This document shows positions 37,682-46,932 of a DNA stretch of 64,000 nucleotides, piece by piece; the stretch's first letter is position 1, and the number at the start of each line of letters is the position of its first letter. Where the stretch lies: assembly GCF_017368455.1 (NCBI RefSeq), contig NZ_JAFNJU010000010.1, forward strand, positions 100,106 through 164,105. The letters run 5' to 3'. The stretch comes from Proteiniclasticum aestuarii. Its GTDB lineage: Bacteria; Bacillota; Clostridia; Clostridiales; Clostridiaceae. Both the position numbers and the translations under genes were made by a program. The notes below the pieces were generated by a model. The model saw only the letters and a program-made list of their open reading frames with translations, ran no database searches and was not told where the DNA came from.

Positions 37682-38812
37682 CTATGCATTCTCTTTGTCC
37701 GGCAATGCCAGAGCATCCGAAGGCGGTACGATGATGATGCCCGTACTGGTCTCCTTGGCGATGGTGAATTTCACCATCTTTTCCACCTTCTGCAGATCCT
37801 GCACCAGAAGATGCACCCCACGTTCATAGTGGAGCGTCCCCATGAAAGCCATGAGGGATTTGTACGTCGGGTCTTCCGTTCCATTGAGGGAAAGAATTCT
37901 GTCGCCGGAACGAAGACCTGATCGGTATGCAGGTGTGTTCTCTCTGACCTCAAGGACCATGATCTGATCCTGATCCGAGGTGAAAAAGGCCTTTCTTCTG
38001 CTATCCATGAGTCTGAATGCCATTTTTTCCGCATAGACCAGCAGCGGAACCAGAATGATCAGAAGATACACCGATTCCAGATCGTAGCTGACAAGAACAG
38101 ATCCCGCAAGAATCAGCGACCCGGCAAGCATCTTCAGTCCGCCCAGGATCAGAATGGCCTGCTTCTTGCTGAAACTCATCACCGTTTCCTGAACATGGAA
38201 CAGATGAAACAGGGTCAGATAGAAAACCGATGCGCCCAGGATGGTCCCGGAAGCGGTATAGAATCCCACCGCTGCTGGCAGGAGATAGATCTTGTCTACT
38301 TTGAATCCGCCGCGGATCACTCCGTTTCTCGAGAAAAGCACCGGAAGAAACCCATGTCTCCGGTCAAGAATCAGCATCAGTCCATGGACGATATAGAGGA
38401 GTCCAAGGAAAAGGTAGAGATTCACAAGGTCCAGAACCGGAATCACATCCTGATTCAGAAGATACCCCGCAAGAAACACCGCCATGACGTTGACCCCTAT
38501 ATTGACATAGCCAGAAAATCTTGTAACCGCAAACACGGTCAGAAGAAATATGATCTGCACCTCCATATAGGAGTTGAAACCGATATTAATAACACCAGCC
38601 ATGACGCTGATGGCAAAGCCTCCCGCAATTCCGTAAATCATCTGATATAAAGTTAAAACTAGGGGAGAGTCTTCACTATCCCCTAGTATTATTCTTCTTA
38701 CATTCGCTTCCTTTGCATTCCTCATGTAGAATACAATCAGCAGAATCAGCATGATCAGAATTTGCGGTGAAGCGAATATACTGAAATATCCCTTAAGAAT
38801 TTCCACGAACAT
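37682..38812 (-). CDS. Polytopic membrane protein with C-terminal PDZ domain (MinJ-like)
   Basis: A 376-residue protein with about seven or eight transmembrane helices (first at about 15-30) and a C-terminal PDZ domain (about 285-365, with RSGLRSGDRILSLNG). Architecture and position, between uvrB and ctpB-ftsX-ftsE, match Bacillus MinJ (YvjD), which bridges DivIVA and MinD to place the division site. Homology to MinJ is inferred from these, not tested. The alternative is a general PDZ regulator of the neighbouring CtpB protease. It lies 16 bases downstream of ctpB. Confidence 0.8.
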   Translation of the reverse strand: MFVEILKGYFSIFASPQILIMLILLIVFYMRNAKEANVRRIILGDSEDSPLVLTLYQMIYGIAGGFAISVMAGVINIGFNSYMEVQIIFLLTVFAVTRFSGYVNIGVNVMAVFLAGYLLNQDVIPVLDLVNLYLFLGLLYIVHGLMLILDRRHGFLPVLFSRNGVIRGGFKVDKIYLLPAAVGFYTASGTILGASVFYLTLFHLFHVQETVMSFSKKQAILILGGLKMLAGSLILAGSVLVSYDLESVYLLIILVPLLVYAEKMAFRLMDSRRKAFFTSDQDQIMVLEVRENTPAYRSGLRSGDRILSLNGTEDPTYKSLMAFMGTLHYERGVHLLVQDLQKVEKMVKFTIAKETSTGIIIVPPSDALALPDKENA

Positions 38813-38828
38813 CCTTCATCCTCTTTTC

Positions 38829-40037
38829 TTACTGCATCTTCTCTCTCAAGACTTCCACAGCTTTCTGTAATTGTGTGTCGTTTTCCATAGTCAGCGGCAT
38901 TTCCGCATCTTCTGGTATTTCCACCTCTATATCCGGTGCGATTCCTTCTCCATGGATGTTGATTCCATCCGGGGAATAGTAGGATGATACGGTGACTTTC
39001 ACCGCTTCTCCGTCTCCCACCTGATAAACCATCTGCACGATCCCCTTGCCGAAGGATTGCTGTCCTATCAGGGTAGCTGCCTCATAGTCCTTCAGAGCAC
39101 CGGAAACCACTTCGGAAGCCGATGCGCTGCCGCCATCGATGAGCACCACAAGAGGTGCATCGATGAAACTTCCGCCATAGGATCTGTACTCCTTCTTCTG
39201 GTCATATTTATCCAGTGTGTACAGAATGGTCTTGTCTTTTTCCACAAACAGGGAGGCCACATCCACAGCTTCATCCAGGAATCCGCCAGGATTTCCTCGA
39301 AGATCCAGAATATACCCTTTCGCACCCTGGTCTCTCAGCTCCTCCATGGCTTCTCTCACCTGTTCTGCGGTGTTGTTGCTGAACTGAAGCATGGTCACAT
39401 GGGCGATGTCCCCTTCCAGCATTTCAGACTCCACGTTCACGATGGTGATGCTGGCTCTTACAATGGTGATATCCTGTTCTTCGCCGTTTCTCACGATGGT
39501 CAGGGTCACAGGTTTCCCCTCTTCGCCCTTGATCACGGATACAGCCTTGTCCAGTTCTGTGCCTGTATATTCGACGCCTTCCACCTTGGTGATGAAATCA
39601 CCTGAACGAAGTCCGGCTTCGAAAGCAGGAGATCCTTCAAACGGTGTGATGACTACAATTCTATCTTCCTTGATCCCCACAATGACACCGATGCCGACAT
39701 AATTGCCGTCGCCGTCATCATTGAATTCTTTGTATTCTTCGGCATTGAAGAATACAGTATAGGGGTCTCCTACGGAATTGACCATTCCTTTTATAGCACC
39801 TTCCACAAGAGCATCCTGATCGATGTCCTGATAATACTGGCTGTTGATGACATCTCTGACTTCATAAAGTTTGTCGAAGGACGAATCCCCGACCACGGGT
39901 GTTCCATTGTCTATGATCTCCTCACTGTTCAGAGAACCATATACGGTACCCAGAAAGAACGCACCTGTTCCTATGATCAGTATCAGAATGAAAGTTACTA
40001 TTTTGCCGGTACGTTTGTTGCTTCTGTCCTCATACAA
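38829..40037 (-). CDS. ctpB: Carboxy-terminal processing protease (S41), CtpB-like
   Basis: A secreted, membrane-tethered serine protease of about 402 residues. One N-terminal transmembrane helix (IVTFILILIIGTGAFFLGTV), a PDZ domain (about 115-195) and the S41 catalytic domain with GYILDLRGNPGG, DGGSASASE (catalytic serine) and GQQSFGKGIVQ (catalytic lysine). In Bacillus, CtpB cleaves a sporulation signalling protease. The GTG at 40046 is almost on the GGAGG site; the in-frame TTG at 40037, nine bases away, is the better start. It follows ftsX by about 20 bases. Confidence 0.94.
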   Translation of the reverse strand: MYEDRSNKRTGKIVTFILILIIGTGAFFLGTVYGSLNSEEIIDNGTPVVGDSSFDKLYEVRDVINSQYYQDIDQDALVEGAIKGMVNSVGDPYTVFFNAEEYKEFNDDGDGNYVGIGVIVGIKEDRIVVITPFEGSPAFEAGLRSGDFITKVEGVEYTGTELDKAVSVIKGEEGKPVTLTIVRNGEEQDITIVRASITIVNVESEMLEGDIAHVTMLQFSNNTAEQVREAMEELRDQGAKGYILDLRGNPGGFLDEAVDVASLFVEKDKTILYTLDKYDQKKEYRSYGGSFIDAPLVVLIDGGSASASEVVSGALKDYEAATLIGQQSFGKGIVQMVYQVGDGEAVKVTVSSYYSPDGINIHGEGIAPDIEVEIPEDAEMPLTMENDTQLQKAVEVLREKMQ

Positions 40038-40058
40038 TGTAATCACCCTCCAAGCTCA

Positions 40059-40952
40059 TTATACATCCAGGAATCTCTTCAGTGCAATAAAACTTCCCAG
40101 TGCTCCGATGACGAGCCCTGTGACGCCGAACTGCCAGGAGAAATTCTGCAGGACATACTGTGGAGTGACAAGTTCCGCATAGAACATGCTCTGAGTCACA
40201 TCCGCATAAATCACTCTGTAAGCGGAGTAGACAACGCCAAATGCGATGACTCCTCCCACAAGACCCATGATCATTCCTTCAATGATGAAAGGCCAGCGGA
40301 TGAACCAGTCTGTGGCACCCACGAACTTCATGATTCCGATTTCTCTTCTTCTTGAGTATACCGTAAGTTTGATGGTATTGGAAATCAGGAACAGGGATAC
40401 CAGAACCAGAATGATGAAGATGACAACACCCATGCTTCGGATAAGTCTGGCAAGGCCGATGATCTTCTCGACGGTTTCTCTTTCATTTCCCACATCTTCC
40501 ACACCTCTTACCCCCGTGAGAGCGTCTTCCACTCTCATGGCGGCTTCCGGCTCCTCGAGACTGATCACGAAGGAGTTCGGCAGCGGATTTCTGTCTTCTG
40601 AGAACCCTGTAAGAATGGAATTGTCTTCTCCCAGTCGTTCCTTGAAGTTTTCAAAGGCTTCTTCCTTCGTCTCGTAATAGACTTCCTTGACACCTTCCAC
40701 GGCGTTTATGATGGTCTCCACATTGCTCTGCTCCGTGGAGGTGATTCCGTCATTGAGATAGGCTTTGATTTCCACTTTGGATTCCACCGATTCCACACCC
40801 ATATTGATGGTCTGTGCTACCAGCAGGAACACCCCGAATATGAACAGGGTTGCGGAAACGGTCACGATACTTGCCAGTGTTATGGTCTTATTTCTCTTGA
40901 GGCTTTTCAGGGCATCAAGGGTAAACATCTTAATTTTCTGCATTGAATTCAT
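40059..40952 (-). CDS. ftsX: Cell-division ABC permease FtsX
   Basis: FtsX is the membrane partner of FtsE and transmits ATP hydrolysis across the membrane to activate wall hydrolases. The 297-residue protein has four transmembrane helices: one near residue 25-45, then an extracellular loop (about 50-165, containing VEGVKEVYYETKEEAFENFK), then three C-terminal helices. The SRRREIGIMKFVGATDWFIRWPF segment is the family signature. Its start overlaps the end of ftsE by 23 bases, so translation is coupled. A large SH3-amidase gene 10 kb away could be a downstream effector, but there is no direct evidence. Confidence 0.96.
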   Translation of the reverse strand: MNSMQKIKMFTLDALKSLKRNKTITLASIVTVSATLFIFGVFLLVAQTINMGVESVESKVEIKAYLNDGITSTEQSNVETIINAVEGVKEVYYETKEEAFENFKERLGEDNSILTGFSEDRNPLPNSFVISLEEPEAAMRVEDALTGVRGVEDVGNERETVEKIIGLARLIRSMGVVIFIILVLVSLFLISNTIKLTVYSRRREIGIMKFVGATDWFIRWPFIIEGMIMGLVGGVIAFGVVYSAYRVIYADVTQSMFYAELVTPQYVLQNFSWQFGVTGLVIGALGSFIALKRFLDV

Positions 40953-41622
40953 ACCTGCCCTTCTTTTCGTCTCTCACAATCTGACCCTTCTCCAGGGCGA
41001 TTACTCTTCGTTTGCTGGAATCCACGATGTCTTTGGCATGGGTAGCCATGAGTATGGTTGTGCCGGCTTTGTTGATGTCCATGAGCAGTCTCATGATATC
41101 CTTTGCCGTTTCCGGGTCCAGATTCCCTGTAGGTTCGTCTGCAATCAGAAGCGTAGGATTGTTGGCGATGGCTCTGGCTAGAGATACTCTCTGCTGCTCC
41201 CCACCGGACAGTTCACTTGGAAAACTTCTGGAACGGTCAGATAGGCCCACCAGCGCAAGGACCATAGGGACCCTTCTTCGGATCTCCTTTGGTGTGGCAT
41301 CGATGACGCGCATGGCAAATGCCACATTCTCATACACGTTCAGTGTAGGAATGAGCCTGTAATCCTGGAACACCATACCGATCTTTCTTCTGTAGTATGG
41401 AACATCCTTTTTGGTGACACCCTTCAGATTCTTGTTCCCGACAATGACTTCTCCGCTGGTGGGTTCCACTTCCTTGAGAAGCATCTTTACGAAGGTGGAT
41501 TTACCTGCTCCGCTGGCACCGACCAGAAAGACGAACTCTCCGGAATCGATTCTGACACTGATGTTATCCAGTGCCATGACTTTATTGTCATATTTTTTCG
41601 TGACATTCTTAAACTCTATCAT
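40930..41622 (-). CDS. ftsE: Cell-division ATP-binding protein FtsE
   Basis: An ABC ATPase of about 230 residues that pairs with FtsX. Walker A GASGAGKSTFVKM, signature LSGGEQQRVSLARA, Walker B LLIADEPTGNLDP and the H-loop histidine in ILMATHAKDI are intact. In-frame codons extend upstream to 41730, but GGGAG is correctly spaced from the ATG at 41622 (MIEFKNVTKKYDNK). It leads the ftsE-ftsX-ctpB-PDZ protein group. No strong promoter is seen in the 180-base gap upstream. Confidence 0.96.
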   Translation of the reverse strand: MIEFKNVTKKYDNKVMALDNISVRIDSGEFVFLVGASGAGKSTFVKMLLKEVEPTSGEVIVGNKNLKGVTKKDVPYYRRKIGMVFQDYRLIPTLNVYENVAFAMRVIDATPKEIRRRVPMVLALVGLSDRSRSFPSELSGGEQQRVSLARAIANNPTLLIADEPTGNLDPETAKDIMRLLMDINKAGTTILMATHAKDIVDSSKRRVIALEKGQIVRDEKKGRYEFNAEN

Positions 41623-41803
41623 ATTACATCTCCCAATGTTCAAATTCCTTATGCTCCTGAAATAGATATTTTCAGTGCTTTTATCTGTTGAAGCGCTATA
41701 GGTTTCGCATGGATTTCTCATCATCCTCACGAGTACTAATTATGTCATAATAATGTAAAGATTTTATGAAGAAAACATGTCTTTGGATATCACTTCCCAG
41801 TGA

Positions 41804-42667
41804 TTAGAGCTTGATGTCCATAAACCCTTCTCCAAGAACCTCATGGACTTCATTGACGGAGATGAATGCCTTGGGATCAATCTCCTTGATGTAGCTTCTG
41901 AGCCTGATGTATTCACGCCTGCTGAGGATCACATAGAGGATCTGAATATCCTCCGAGGTGTATCCGCCATACCCATTGAGCACTGTGCAGGACTTATCCA
42001 GCTCCTCGATGATGAACCGGATGATCTGTTCCTCTCTTTTGCTGATGATCATCAGCTCCTTCGACGTATTGAATCCATCGATGAGTCTGTCGATGAGCGT
42101 GCCATTGGCCACAATGCAGAGGAGCGCATACAGACCTGCCGTGATACCGAAGGTGGCAAGGCCCGTTATGCCGATGACGAAATCCACCGCCAGGAGGGAT
42201 TTCCCGATTTCCACATGGAAATACTTATTCAGGATCTTTGCAAGAATATCCGTTCCTCCAGTGGAAGCTCCATAATTGAACACCATGGCCATGCCTGTCC
42301 CGATGATGAGTGCGCCCACAGCGGCATTGATGAAAAGATCCTCCGACAGGACCACAGGGGTGAAGAAGGTTTCCATGATCCACATGATACCCGACAGTCC
42401 GAAGGAAGCATAGAGAGTTTTCGCCCCGAATCCTCCGCCCAGAGTCAGAAAGGCCACCGCAAAAAGAATCACATTCAGAATGAGAATGATGATCCCAACC
42501 GGCAGCGCGGGAATGAAATTATTGATGATGATGGCTAGACCCGAAACACCGCCGGCGGCGATGTTGTTGGGGATATGAAAATACTCCAGGCCGAAAGCCA
42601 CGAGAAATATCCCCAGGGTGATCATGACAAAATCCTTGATGCTGAACTTCTTTATCATTTCTTTCAT
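41804..42667 (-). CDS. YitT family membrane protein (copy 2)
   Basis: A 287-residue protein of the YitT/DUF161 family: five to six transmembrane helices (about 1-190), then a cytoplasmic DUF2179 domain (about 215-287, with LYVILSRREYIRLRSYIKEIDPKAFISV). Hallmarks GGVSGLAIIIN and GASTGGTDILAKIL are present. Family function is not established; some members affect amino-acid or cation transport. It follows a paralog by 20 bases. A small perfect hairpin (41789-41804) overlaps the stop codon. Confidence 0.9.
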   Translation of the reverse strand: MKEMIKKFSIKDFVMITLGIFLVAFGLEYFHIPNNIAAGGVSGLAIIINNFIPALPVGIIILILNVILFAVAFLTLGGGFGAKTLYASFGLSGIMWIMETFFTPVVLSEDLFINAAVGALIIGTGMAMVFNYGASTGGTDILAKILNKYFHVEIGKSLLAVDFVIGITGLATFGITAGLYALLCIVANGTLIDRLIDGFNTSKELMIISKREEQIIRFIIEELDKSCTVLNGYGGYTSEDIQILYVILSRREYIRLRSYIKEIDPKAFISVNEVHEVLGEGFMDIKL

Positions 42668-42687
42668 GGCTTACCTCCAGTTTTCTC

Positions 42688-43551
42688 TCAGTGCTGCTTG
42701 GCGACTGTTTTCTTCGGCATGCTGAATCCCTGCCCCAGCACCTCCGTGGTGCTGCTGACCGTGACGAAGGAGTCCGGATGATGCTCTCTCAGATACATCT
42801 TCAGGTGCACGAACTCCTTGGTGGAAAGAACCGTGTAGATCACATGATTCTCTGCACCGGAAAATCCGCCTTCTCCGGAAAAAATCGTCGCTCCACGCTG
42901 TATGTCGTTGACGATGAAGGACTTCACATCCTCCTTGTCGCTGGTGATGATGAAGACCTGCTTCTTCTCATTAAATCCACCTACCACGCGGTTGATGACG
43001 ATTCCATTGAGAAAGGTGGCAAGTCCGGCATACAGTCCTCTTTCCAGGCCAAAGAAAAAAGCCACAAGAACCACCACGATGAGATCGATGATGGTCATGG
43101 ACAAACCCATGGAAAGATGTGTGTATTTATTGAGAATCTTGGCCAGGATGTCGGTTCCACCTGTGGAAGCATCCTGATTGAACACGATGCCCAGCCCCGT
43201 TCCCAGAAGAAGGATCCCCAGAATGCTGGCCAGCATCAGATCATCTGTGATATTCTCCGGTCTTATGATGTTCTCGATGATCCACATGATGATGGATAAG
43301 GAGAAGCTTGCATAGATGGTCTTGAAGCCGAATCCTCCACCCAGTAGCCGGAAGGCCAGAAGAAACAGAATGACATTCAGTATGATGACATAGGTGGATA
43401 CGGAAACCTGCGGTGTCACTGAATTCAGCACCAGTCCGATGCCAGACACCCCACCTGGAGCAATCTGGTTCGGGACGAAAAACAGCTGTATAGCCAGAGC
43501 CACCAGGGCAGATCCGAAGGTAATGAGTATATATTCTTTGTATTTTTTCAT
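42688..43551 (-). CDS. YitT family membrane protein (copy 1)
   Basis: A paralog of the next gene, also 287 residues, with the same layout: membrane domain with GGVSGIGLVLNSV and DASTGGTDILAKIL, and C-terminal DUF2179 domain (YTVLSTKEFVHLKMYLREHHPDSFVTV). The two arose by tandem duplication and are clearly diverged, so they probably form a heteromer or handle different substrates (inference). It starts eight bases after the alr stop, so it is co-transcribed with alanine racemase. Confidence 0.9.
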   Translation of the reverse strand: MKKYKEYILITFGSALVALAIQLFFVPNQIAPGGVSGIGLVLNSVTPQVSVSTYVIILNVILFLLAFRLLGGGFGFKTIYASFSLSIIMWIIENIIRPENITDDLMLASILGILLLGTGLGIVFNQDASTGGTDILAKILNKYTHLSMGLSMTIIDLIVVVLVAFFFGLERGLYAGLATFLNGIVINRVVGGFNEKKQVFIITSDKEDVKSFIVNDIQRGATIFSGEGGFSGAENHVIYTVLSTKEFVHLKMYLREHHPDSFVTVSSTTEVLGQGFSMPKKTVAKQH

Positions 43552-43559
43552 CTTCTCTC

Positions 43560-44726
43560 CTACACGTACTCTCTTCTTCCGATTTCTTCATTATTTTTCA
43601 TATAGATTCTTGGCACTCTCTTGGAAACGGCACAGACCACCTCATAGGGGATGGTTCCCAGAATCCTTGCCATATCCTCTGCGTTGAAGGAAACGCCGTT
43701 CTCTTCTCCCATGAGCGTCACCACATCCAGCACCTTCACATCTGGAACTTCCGTCACATCCACCATAATGTGGTCCATGCAGACGGAGCCCACCTGAGGA
43801 CATGCGATTCCGTGAACGATGACCTTCGCTTTTCCGGAAAGCCCACGGAAGTAGCCATCGGCATAACCGATGGGAATCGTCGCAATCTTCGTCTCCTCTT
43901 GCTCAGTGATGAATTTGTGTCCGTAGCTGATGCCTGTTCCCTTGGGTACCGTCTTCAGCTGAATGATTTTCCCTCTGATGCTCATGACGGGTTTGAGAAG
44001 CAGATTCTCTTTTTTCACCTCATCGGAAGGATGATATCCGTAGAGGATGATGCCCGGCCGCACGCTTTCAAGATAGGTCTCTTCCATGTCTACGATGGCA
44101 GCGCTGTTTGCCACATGTTCATGCTGAAATTCGACCCCCGCCTCTTTCAGTCTTTTCAGTGCGGAATTGTACTTTTCAATCTGTATATAAGTGGTTTTCT
44201 TTTCTTTATAATCCGCGGATGCGAAATGCGTATAGATGCTGTTCAGCTCAATATGCTTCAGGTTCTTCATCCGTATGATTTCAGAAACGCCTTTCTCATC
44301 GGGCTGAAAGCCCACCCGTCCGATGCCGGTGTCCAGGGAGATCAGCACCTTGGCGGTCCTACCCAGTTCTGCCGCCACCTGGTCCAGCTTTTCCACGTCT
44401 TCATAGGAAAGACAGTTTAGAATGATGTCCTCTTGAATGGCATCCGAAAAATAAGCGGGAGGGGTGTAGCTTAAAACCATGATGGTTTCTCTGACTCCGC
44501 TTCTTCTCATCTCCAGCGCTTCCGTGATCACTGCCACACCGAAGGCTTCTGCACCAGCTTCCACCATGGTCTGTGCTACACAGGATGCACCATGGCCATA
44601 GGCATCGGCCTTGACGATGGCTACGAGTCTGCTCTTGCCTACAAGCTTCTTGATGTTCCTGACGTTATATGCCAGATGATCGAGATTGATTTCTGCCCAT
44701 AAGGGCCTCATTTTTTCGTTCATCAT
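43560..44726 (-). CDS. alr: Alanine racemase
   Basis: Alanine racemase makes D-alanine for peptidoglycan with PLP. From the ATG at 44726 the protein has about 388 residues. The PLP lysine is K39 in AIVKADAYGHG, and the C-terminal domain supplies the catalytic tyrosine near GTGISYGHKF. CMDHIMVDVT is the conserved substrate-binding segment. A TTG-initiated extension to 44771 exists but no ribosome site supports it; the AAGGGAG site is 13 bases from the ATG at 44726 (16 from 44723), rather far, so the start is uncertain. It leads an alr-yitT-yitT unit downstream of acpS-nnrDE. Confidence 0.94.
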   Translation of the reverse strand: MMNEKMRPLWAEINLDHLAYNVRNIKKLVGKSRLVAIVKADAYGHGASCVAQTMVEAGAEAFGVAVITEALEMRRSGVRETIMVLSYTPPAYFSDAIQEDIILNCLSYEDVEKLDQVAAELGRTAKVLISLDTGIGRVGFQPDEKGVSEIIRMKNLKHIELNSIYTHFASADYKEKKTTYIQIEKYNSALKRLKEAGVEFQHEHVANSAAIVDMEETYLESVRPGIILYGYHPSDEVKKENLLLKPVMSIRGKIIQLKTVPKGTGISYGHKFITEQEETKIATIPIGYADGYFRGLSGKAKVIVHGIACPQVGSVCMDHIMVDVTEVPDVKVLDVVTLMGEENGVSFNAEDMARILGTIPYEVVCAVSKRVPRIYMKNNEEIGRREYV

Positions 44727-44863
44727 TATCTTTGAAGCGCTCCCTTCTTCCTGTTTCCCATAACTTCTCAATTTTTGTCCATCTATTATCTTATCACAAC
44801 ACCATGGATGATTTCATCACTTTACCCGATATTTCATAATCAGGTGTCCACTGGGATATCATT

Positions 44864-46390
44864 TCACTGGCTGGTGCTTTTCTTTCTGAACTGGAGCTTT
44901 TTCATGTAGTAGGGGATCTTCTCGATGATTTCCGAAGCTTTCACGCTGTAGCGTTCCTTCGCCAGCTGGTCTCCGATGCATCCATGGATATAAGTGCCCA
45001 GCACCGCTGCTTCGAAAGGTGGAGTCCCCTGTCCGGATAAAGAGGCGATGATGCCCGTCAGGGCATCCCCCATCCCCCCCTGGGCCATGGCTGAAGTACC
45101 TGTGGAATTGATATACACTCTTTCTCCATCGGTGATCACCGTATGGTATCCCTTAAGAACCACAATGACGCCGTGCTCCTTGGCAAATCCCTTTGCTGTT
45201 TCTATGCGGTTCTCTTCAATCTCCTTCTTCGATTTTCCCGTAAGCCTGGCCATCTCTCCCGGATGGGGCGTAAGGATCACGTGGAAGCATAAAGGCTTCA
45301 GTATTTCACATTTTCCTTCCAGCACATTGAGTCCATCGGCATCGATGACCAGTGTGGACCCGGTCTTCTCCTCTTCCTGCAGCGTCTTGATGACGCGAAG
45401 AAGAAGCTTCAGGGTATCCCGGGAGGCGCCCAGTCCTGGACCGAAGGCAACGATGTCCGCTTTCCGGACGCCTTCTTCCAGATTATTCTCATAGAGGCTC
45501 ATGATCTCCGTCAGCCTCGGCACCAGAATCCCCATGGTCTCATTATAGGAACAGAGGGTCACAAGACCGGATCCGGTGGCCAGAGCGGCTTCTGCGCTCA
45601 GCATGGCGGCTCCGGTGAACCCTCTTGAACCCGCCACCACCAGAACTCTGCCGTAGTGGTTCTTATGACCAGTCACTTCCCGTTTCGGCAGAATCTTCAT
45701 GACATCCTCTTCATCGGTGAGATATACAGAGCCTGCCAGCTCCTCCTTCAGCCTGTCCGGAATGCCGATCTTCTCCATCACAAGAATACCCGTGCAGGGA
45801 ATGGCGCCGTAGGACAGCAGCCCTTTCTTCATGGCTTCGAAAGTGACTGTCTTCGAGGCTTTCACCGCAAGAGGCATGGCCAGGCCGGAATCTGCCGACA
45901 ATCCAGAAGGAACATCCACGGACAGAATCTTCTCGGAAAAATCATTCATGTACTCAATGACCTCTCTGAAAAGCGGCGAAATCTCCCTGCTGATACCTGT
46001 TCCGAGCAGGGCATCCACCACCAGGTCCGCGTCTCTCAGCGCTTCAACGAAGGACCACAGGCTTTCGGCATCAGACACCACTTCAACGGGCACGTCCGTC
46101 TTTCTTATGATATCGTAATAGACCTTCGCCTCTCCTTCCGGCTCCTTCCCGTCGGATACATAGAACACATCCACTTCCTTATTCAGCTTCTGAAGCTTCC
46201 AGGCCAGAGCAAAACCATCTCCGCCGTTGTTGCCTGGACCACATACCAGAACGAAATAATGAAGAGACAAGTCCAGATGCTTCATCACTGCCATGGCTGC
46301 ATTTTCCATGAGAAGGATCCCTGGAATCCCATATTCTGAAACGGCACGTCTGTCCATTTCTCTCATTGCTTTGACATCTGTTACATGCAT
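44864..46390 (-). CDS. nnrDE: Bifunctional NAD(P)H-hydrate repair enzyme (epimerase/dehydratase)
   Basis: Repairs damaged NAD(P)HX. The N-terminal NnrE/YjeF epimerase domain (about 1-215) has GPGNNGGDGFALA and ALLGTGISREISP. The C-terminal ADP-dependent dehydratase domain (about 225-500) has GRVLVVAGSRGFTGAAMLSAE, HPGEMARLTG, and AQGGMGDALTGIIASL. The 508-residue length is normal for the fused enzyme. The ATG overlaps the acpS stop by one base, an arrangement conserved in Firmicutes. Confidence 0.95.
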   Translation of the reverse strand: MHVTDVKAMREMDRRAVSEYGIPGILLMENAAMAVMKHLDLSLHYFVLVCGPGNNGGDGFALAWKLQKLNKEVDVFYVSDGKEPEGEAKVYYDIIRKTDVPVEVVSDAESLWSFVEALRDADLVVDALLGTGISREISPLFREVIEYMNDFSEKILSVDVPSGLSADSGLAMPLAVKASKTVTFEAMKKGLLSYGAIPCTGILVMEKIGIPDRLKEELAGSVYLTDEEDVMKILPKREVTGHKNHYGRVLVVAGSRGFTGAAMLSAEAALATGSGLVTLCSYNETMGILVPRLTEIMSLYENNLEEGVRKADIVAFGPGLGASRDTLKLLLRVIKTLQEEEKTGSTLVIDADGLNVLEGKCEILKPLCFHVILTPHPGEMARLTGKSKKEIEENRIETAKGFAKEHGVIVVLKGYHTVITDGERVYINSTGTSAMAQGGMGDALTGIIASLSGQGTPPFEAAVLGTYIHGCIGDQLAKERYSVKASEIIEKIPYYMKKLQFRKKSTSQ

Positions 46391-46761
46391 CAGTTTTCCT
46401 CCTCGATGATGACCATGGCCACAGCCCTTTCCCGGTCATGGGAAATGGTCAGATGAACGCGAAACCTCTTCTCTCCGAATCTTCCTGTCAGGTGGCTCAT
46501 GAGCGGCTCCATGTTGAAGTAGGGTTTGCCTTCCGGGTCCTTCAGCACTTCGATTTCCTTGAAAGAGATTCCCTTGATGCCCGTTCCCAGGGCTTTGGAG
46601 AAGGCTTCCTTAGCCGCATAGAAGCCGGCCAGTCTCGACTTGGACTGCCCGCTTCGTTCAATTTCCCCTTCTGTGAAGATCCGATTCTTTCTTCTTTCCG
46701 TCTGAAAGGCTCCATGGACCCTTTCTATCTCGATGATATCCATCCCGGTACCTAAAATCAT
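46390..46761 (-). CDS. acpS: Holo-acyl-carrier-protein synthase
   Basis: AcpS transfers the phosphopantetheine arm from coenzyme A to acyl carrier protein, activating fatty-acid synthesis. The 123-residue protein begins MILGTGMDIIEIERV with the metal-binding aspartate and has the second motif AGFYAAKEAFSKALGTG with the metal-binding glutamate. It is the first gene of acpS-nnrDE, with a well-formed promoter that carries an inverted repeat in its spacer. Confidence 0.96.
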   Translation of the reverse strand: MILGTGMDIIEIERVHGAFQTERRKNRIFTEGEIERSGQSKSRLAGFYAAKEAFSKALGTGIKGISFKEIEVLKDPEGKPYFNMEPLMSHLTGRFGEKRFRVHLTISHDRERAVAMVIIEEEN

Positions 46762-46788
46762 GTACTCACCACCTGTCTTTTACCCTAA

Positions 46789-46817
46789 ATTATACTATGA
46801 AGAATATAGTATGATAA
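46789..46817 (-). promoter_or_regulatory. acpS promoter with inverted repeat in the spacer
   Basis: Minus strand TTATCA (46812-46817), 17 bases, TATAAT (46789-46794). ATACTAT (46792-46798) and ATAGTAT (46806-46812) form a perfect dyad overlapping both boxes: a candidate operator. Confidence 0.65.
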
Positions 46818-46874
46818 GAGAAGTTAAATGACTTAGCCCATTGTTCTTAGAAAGTTTATATTAATCCTTTGCAT

Positions 46875-46910
46875 GAAAAAAGCGCTCTGCCGGTTTTAGA
46901 GCAGAACGCC
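46875..46910 (-). terminator. Terminator after the YihY gene
   Basis: A 9-bp stem (GCGTTCTGC / GCAGAGCGC, one G-U) followed by six U residues on the minus strand. Confidence 0.85.
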
Positions 46911-46932
46911 TGTATTCGTCTATGAATCATTT

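Noticed and set aside
41622..41730. N-terminal 36-residue extension of FtsE
   Set aside because: It precedes a normal ABC start and has no ribosome site; GGGAG fits the internal ATG.
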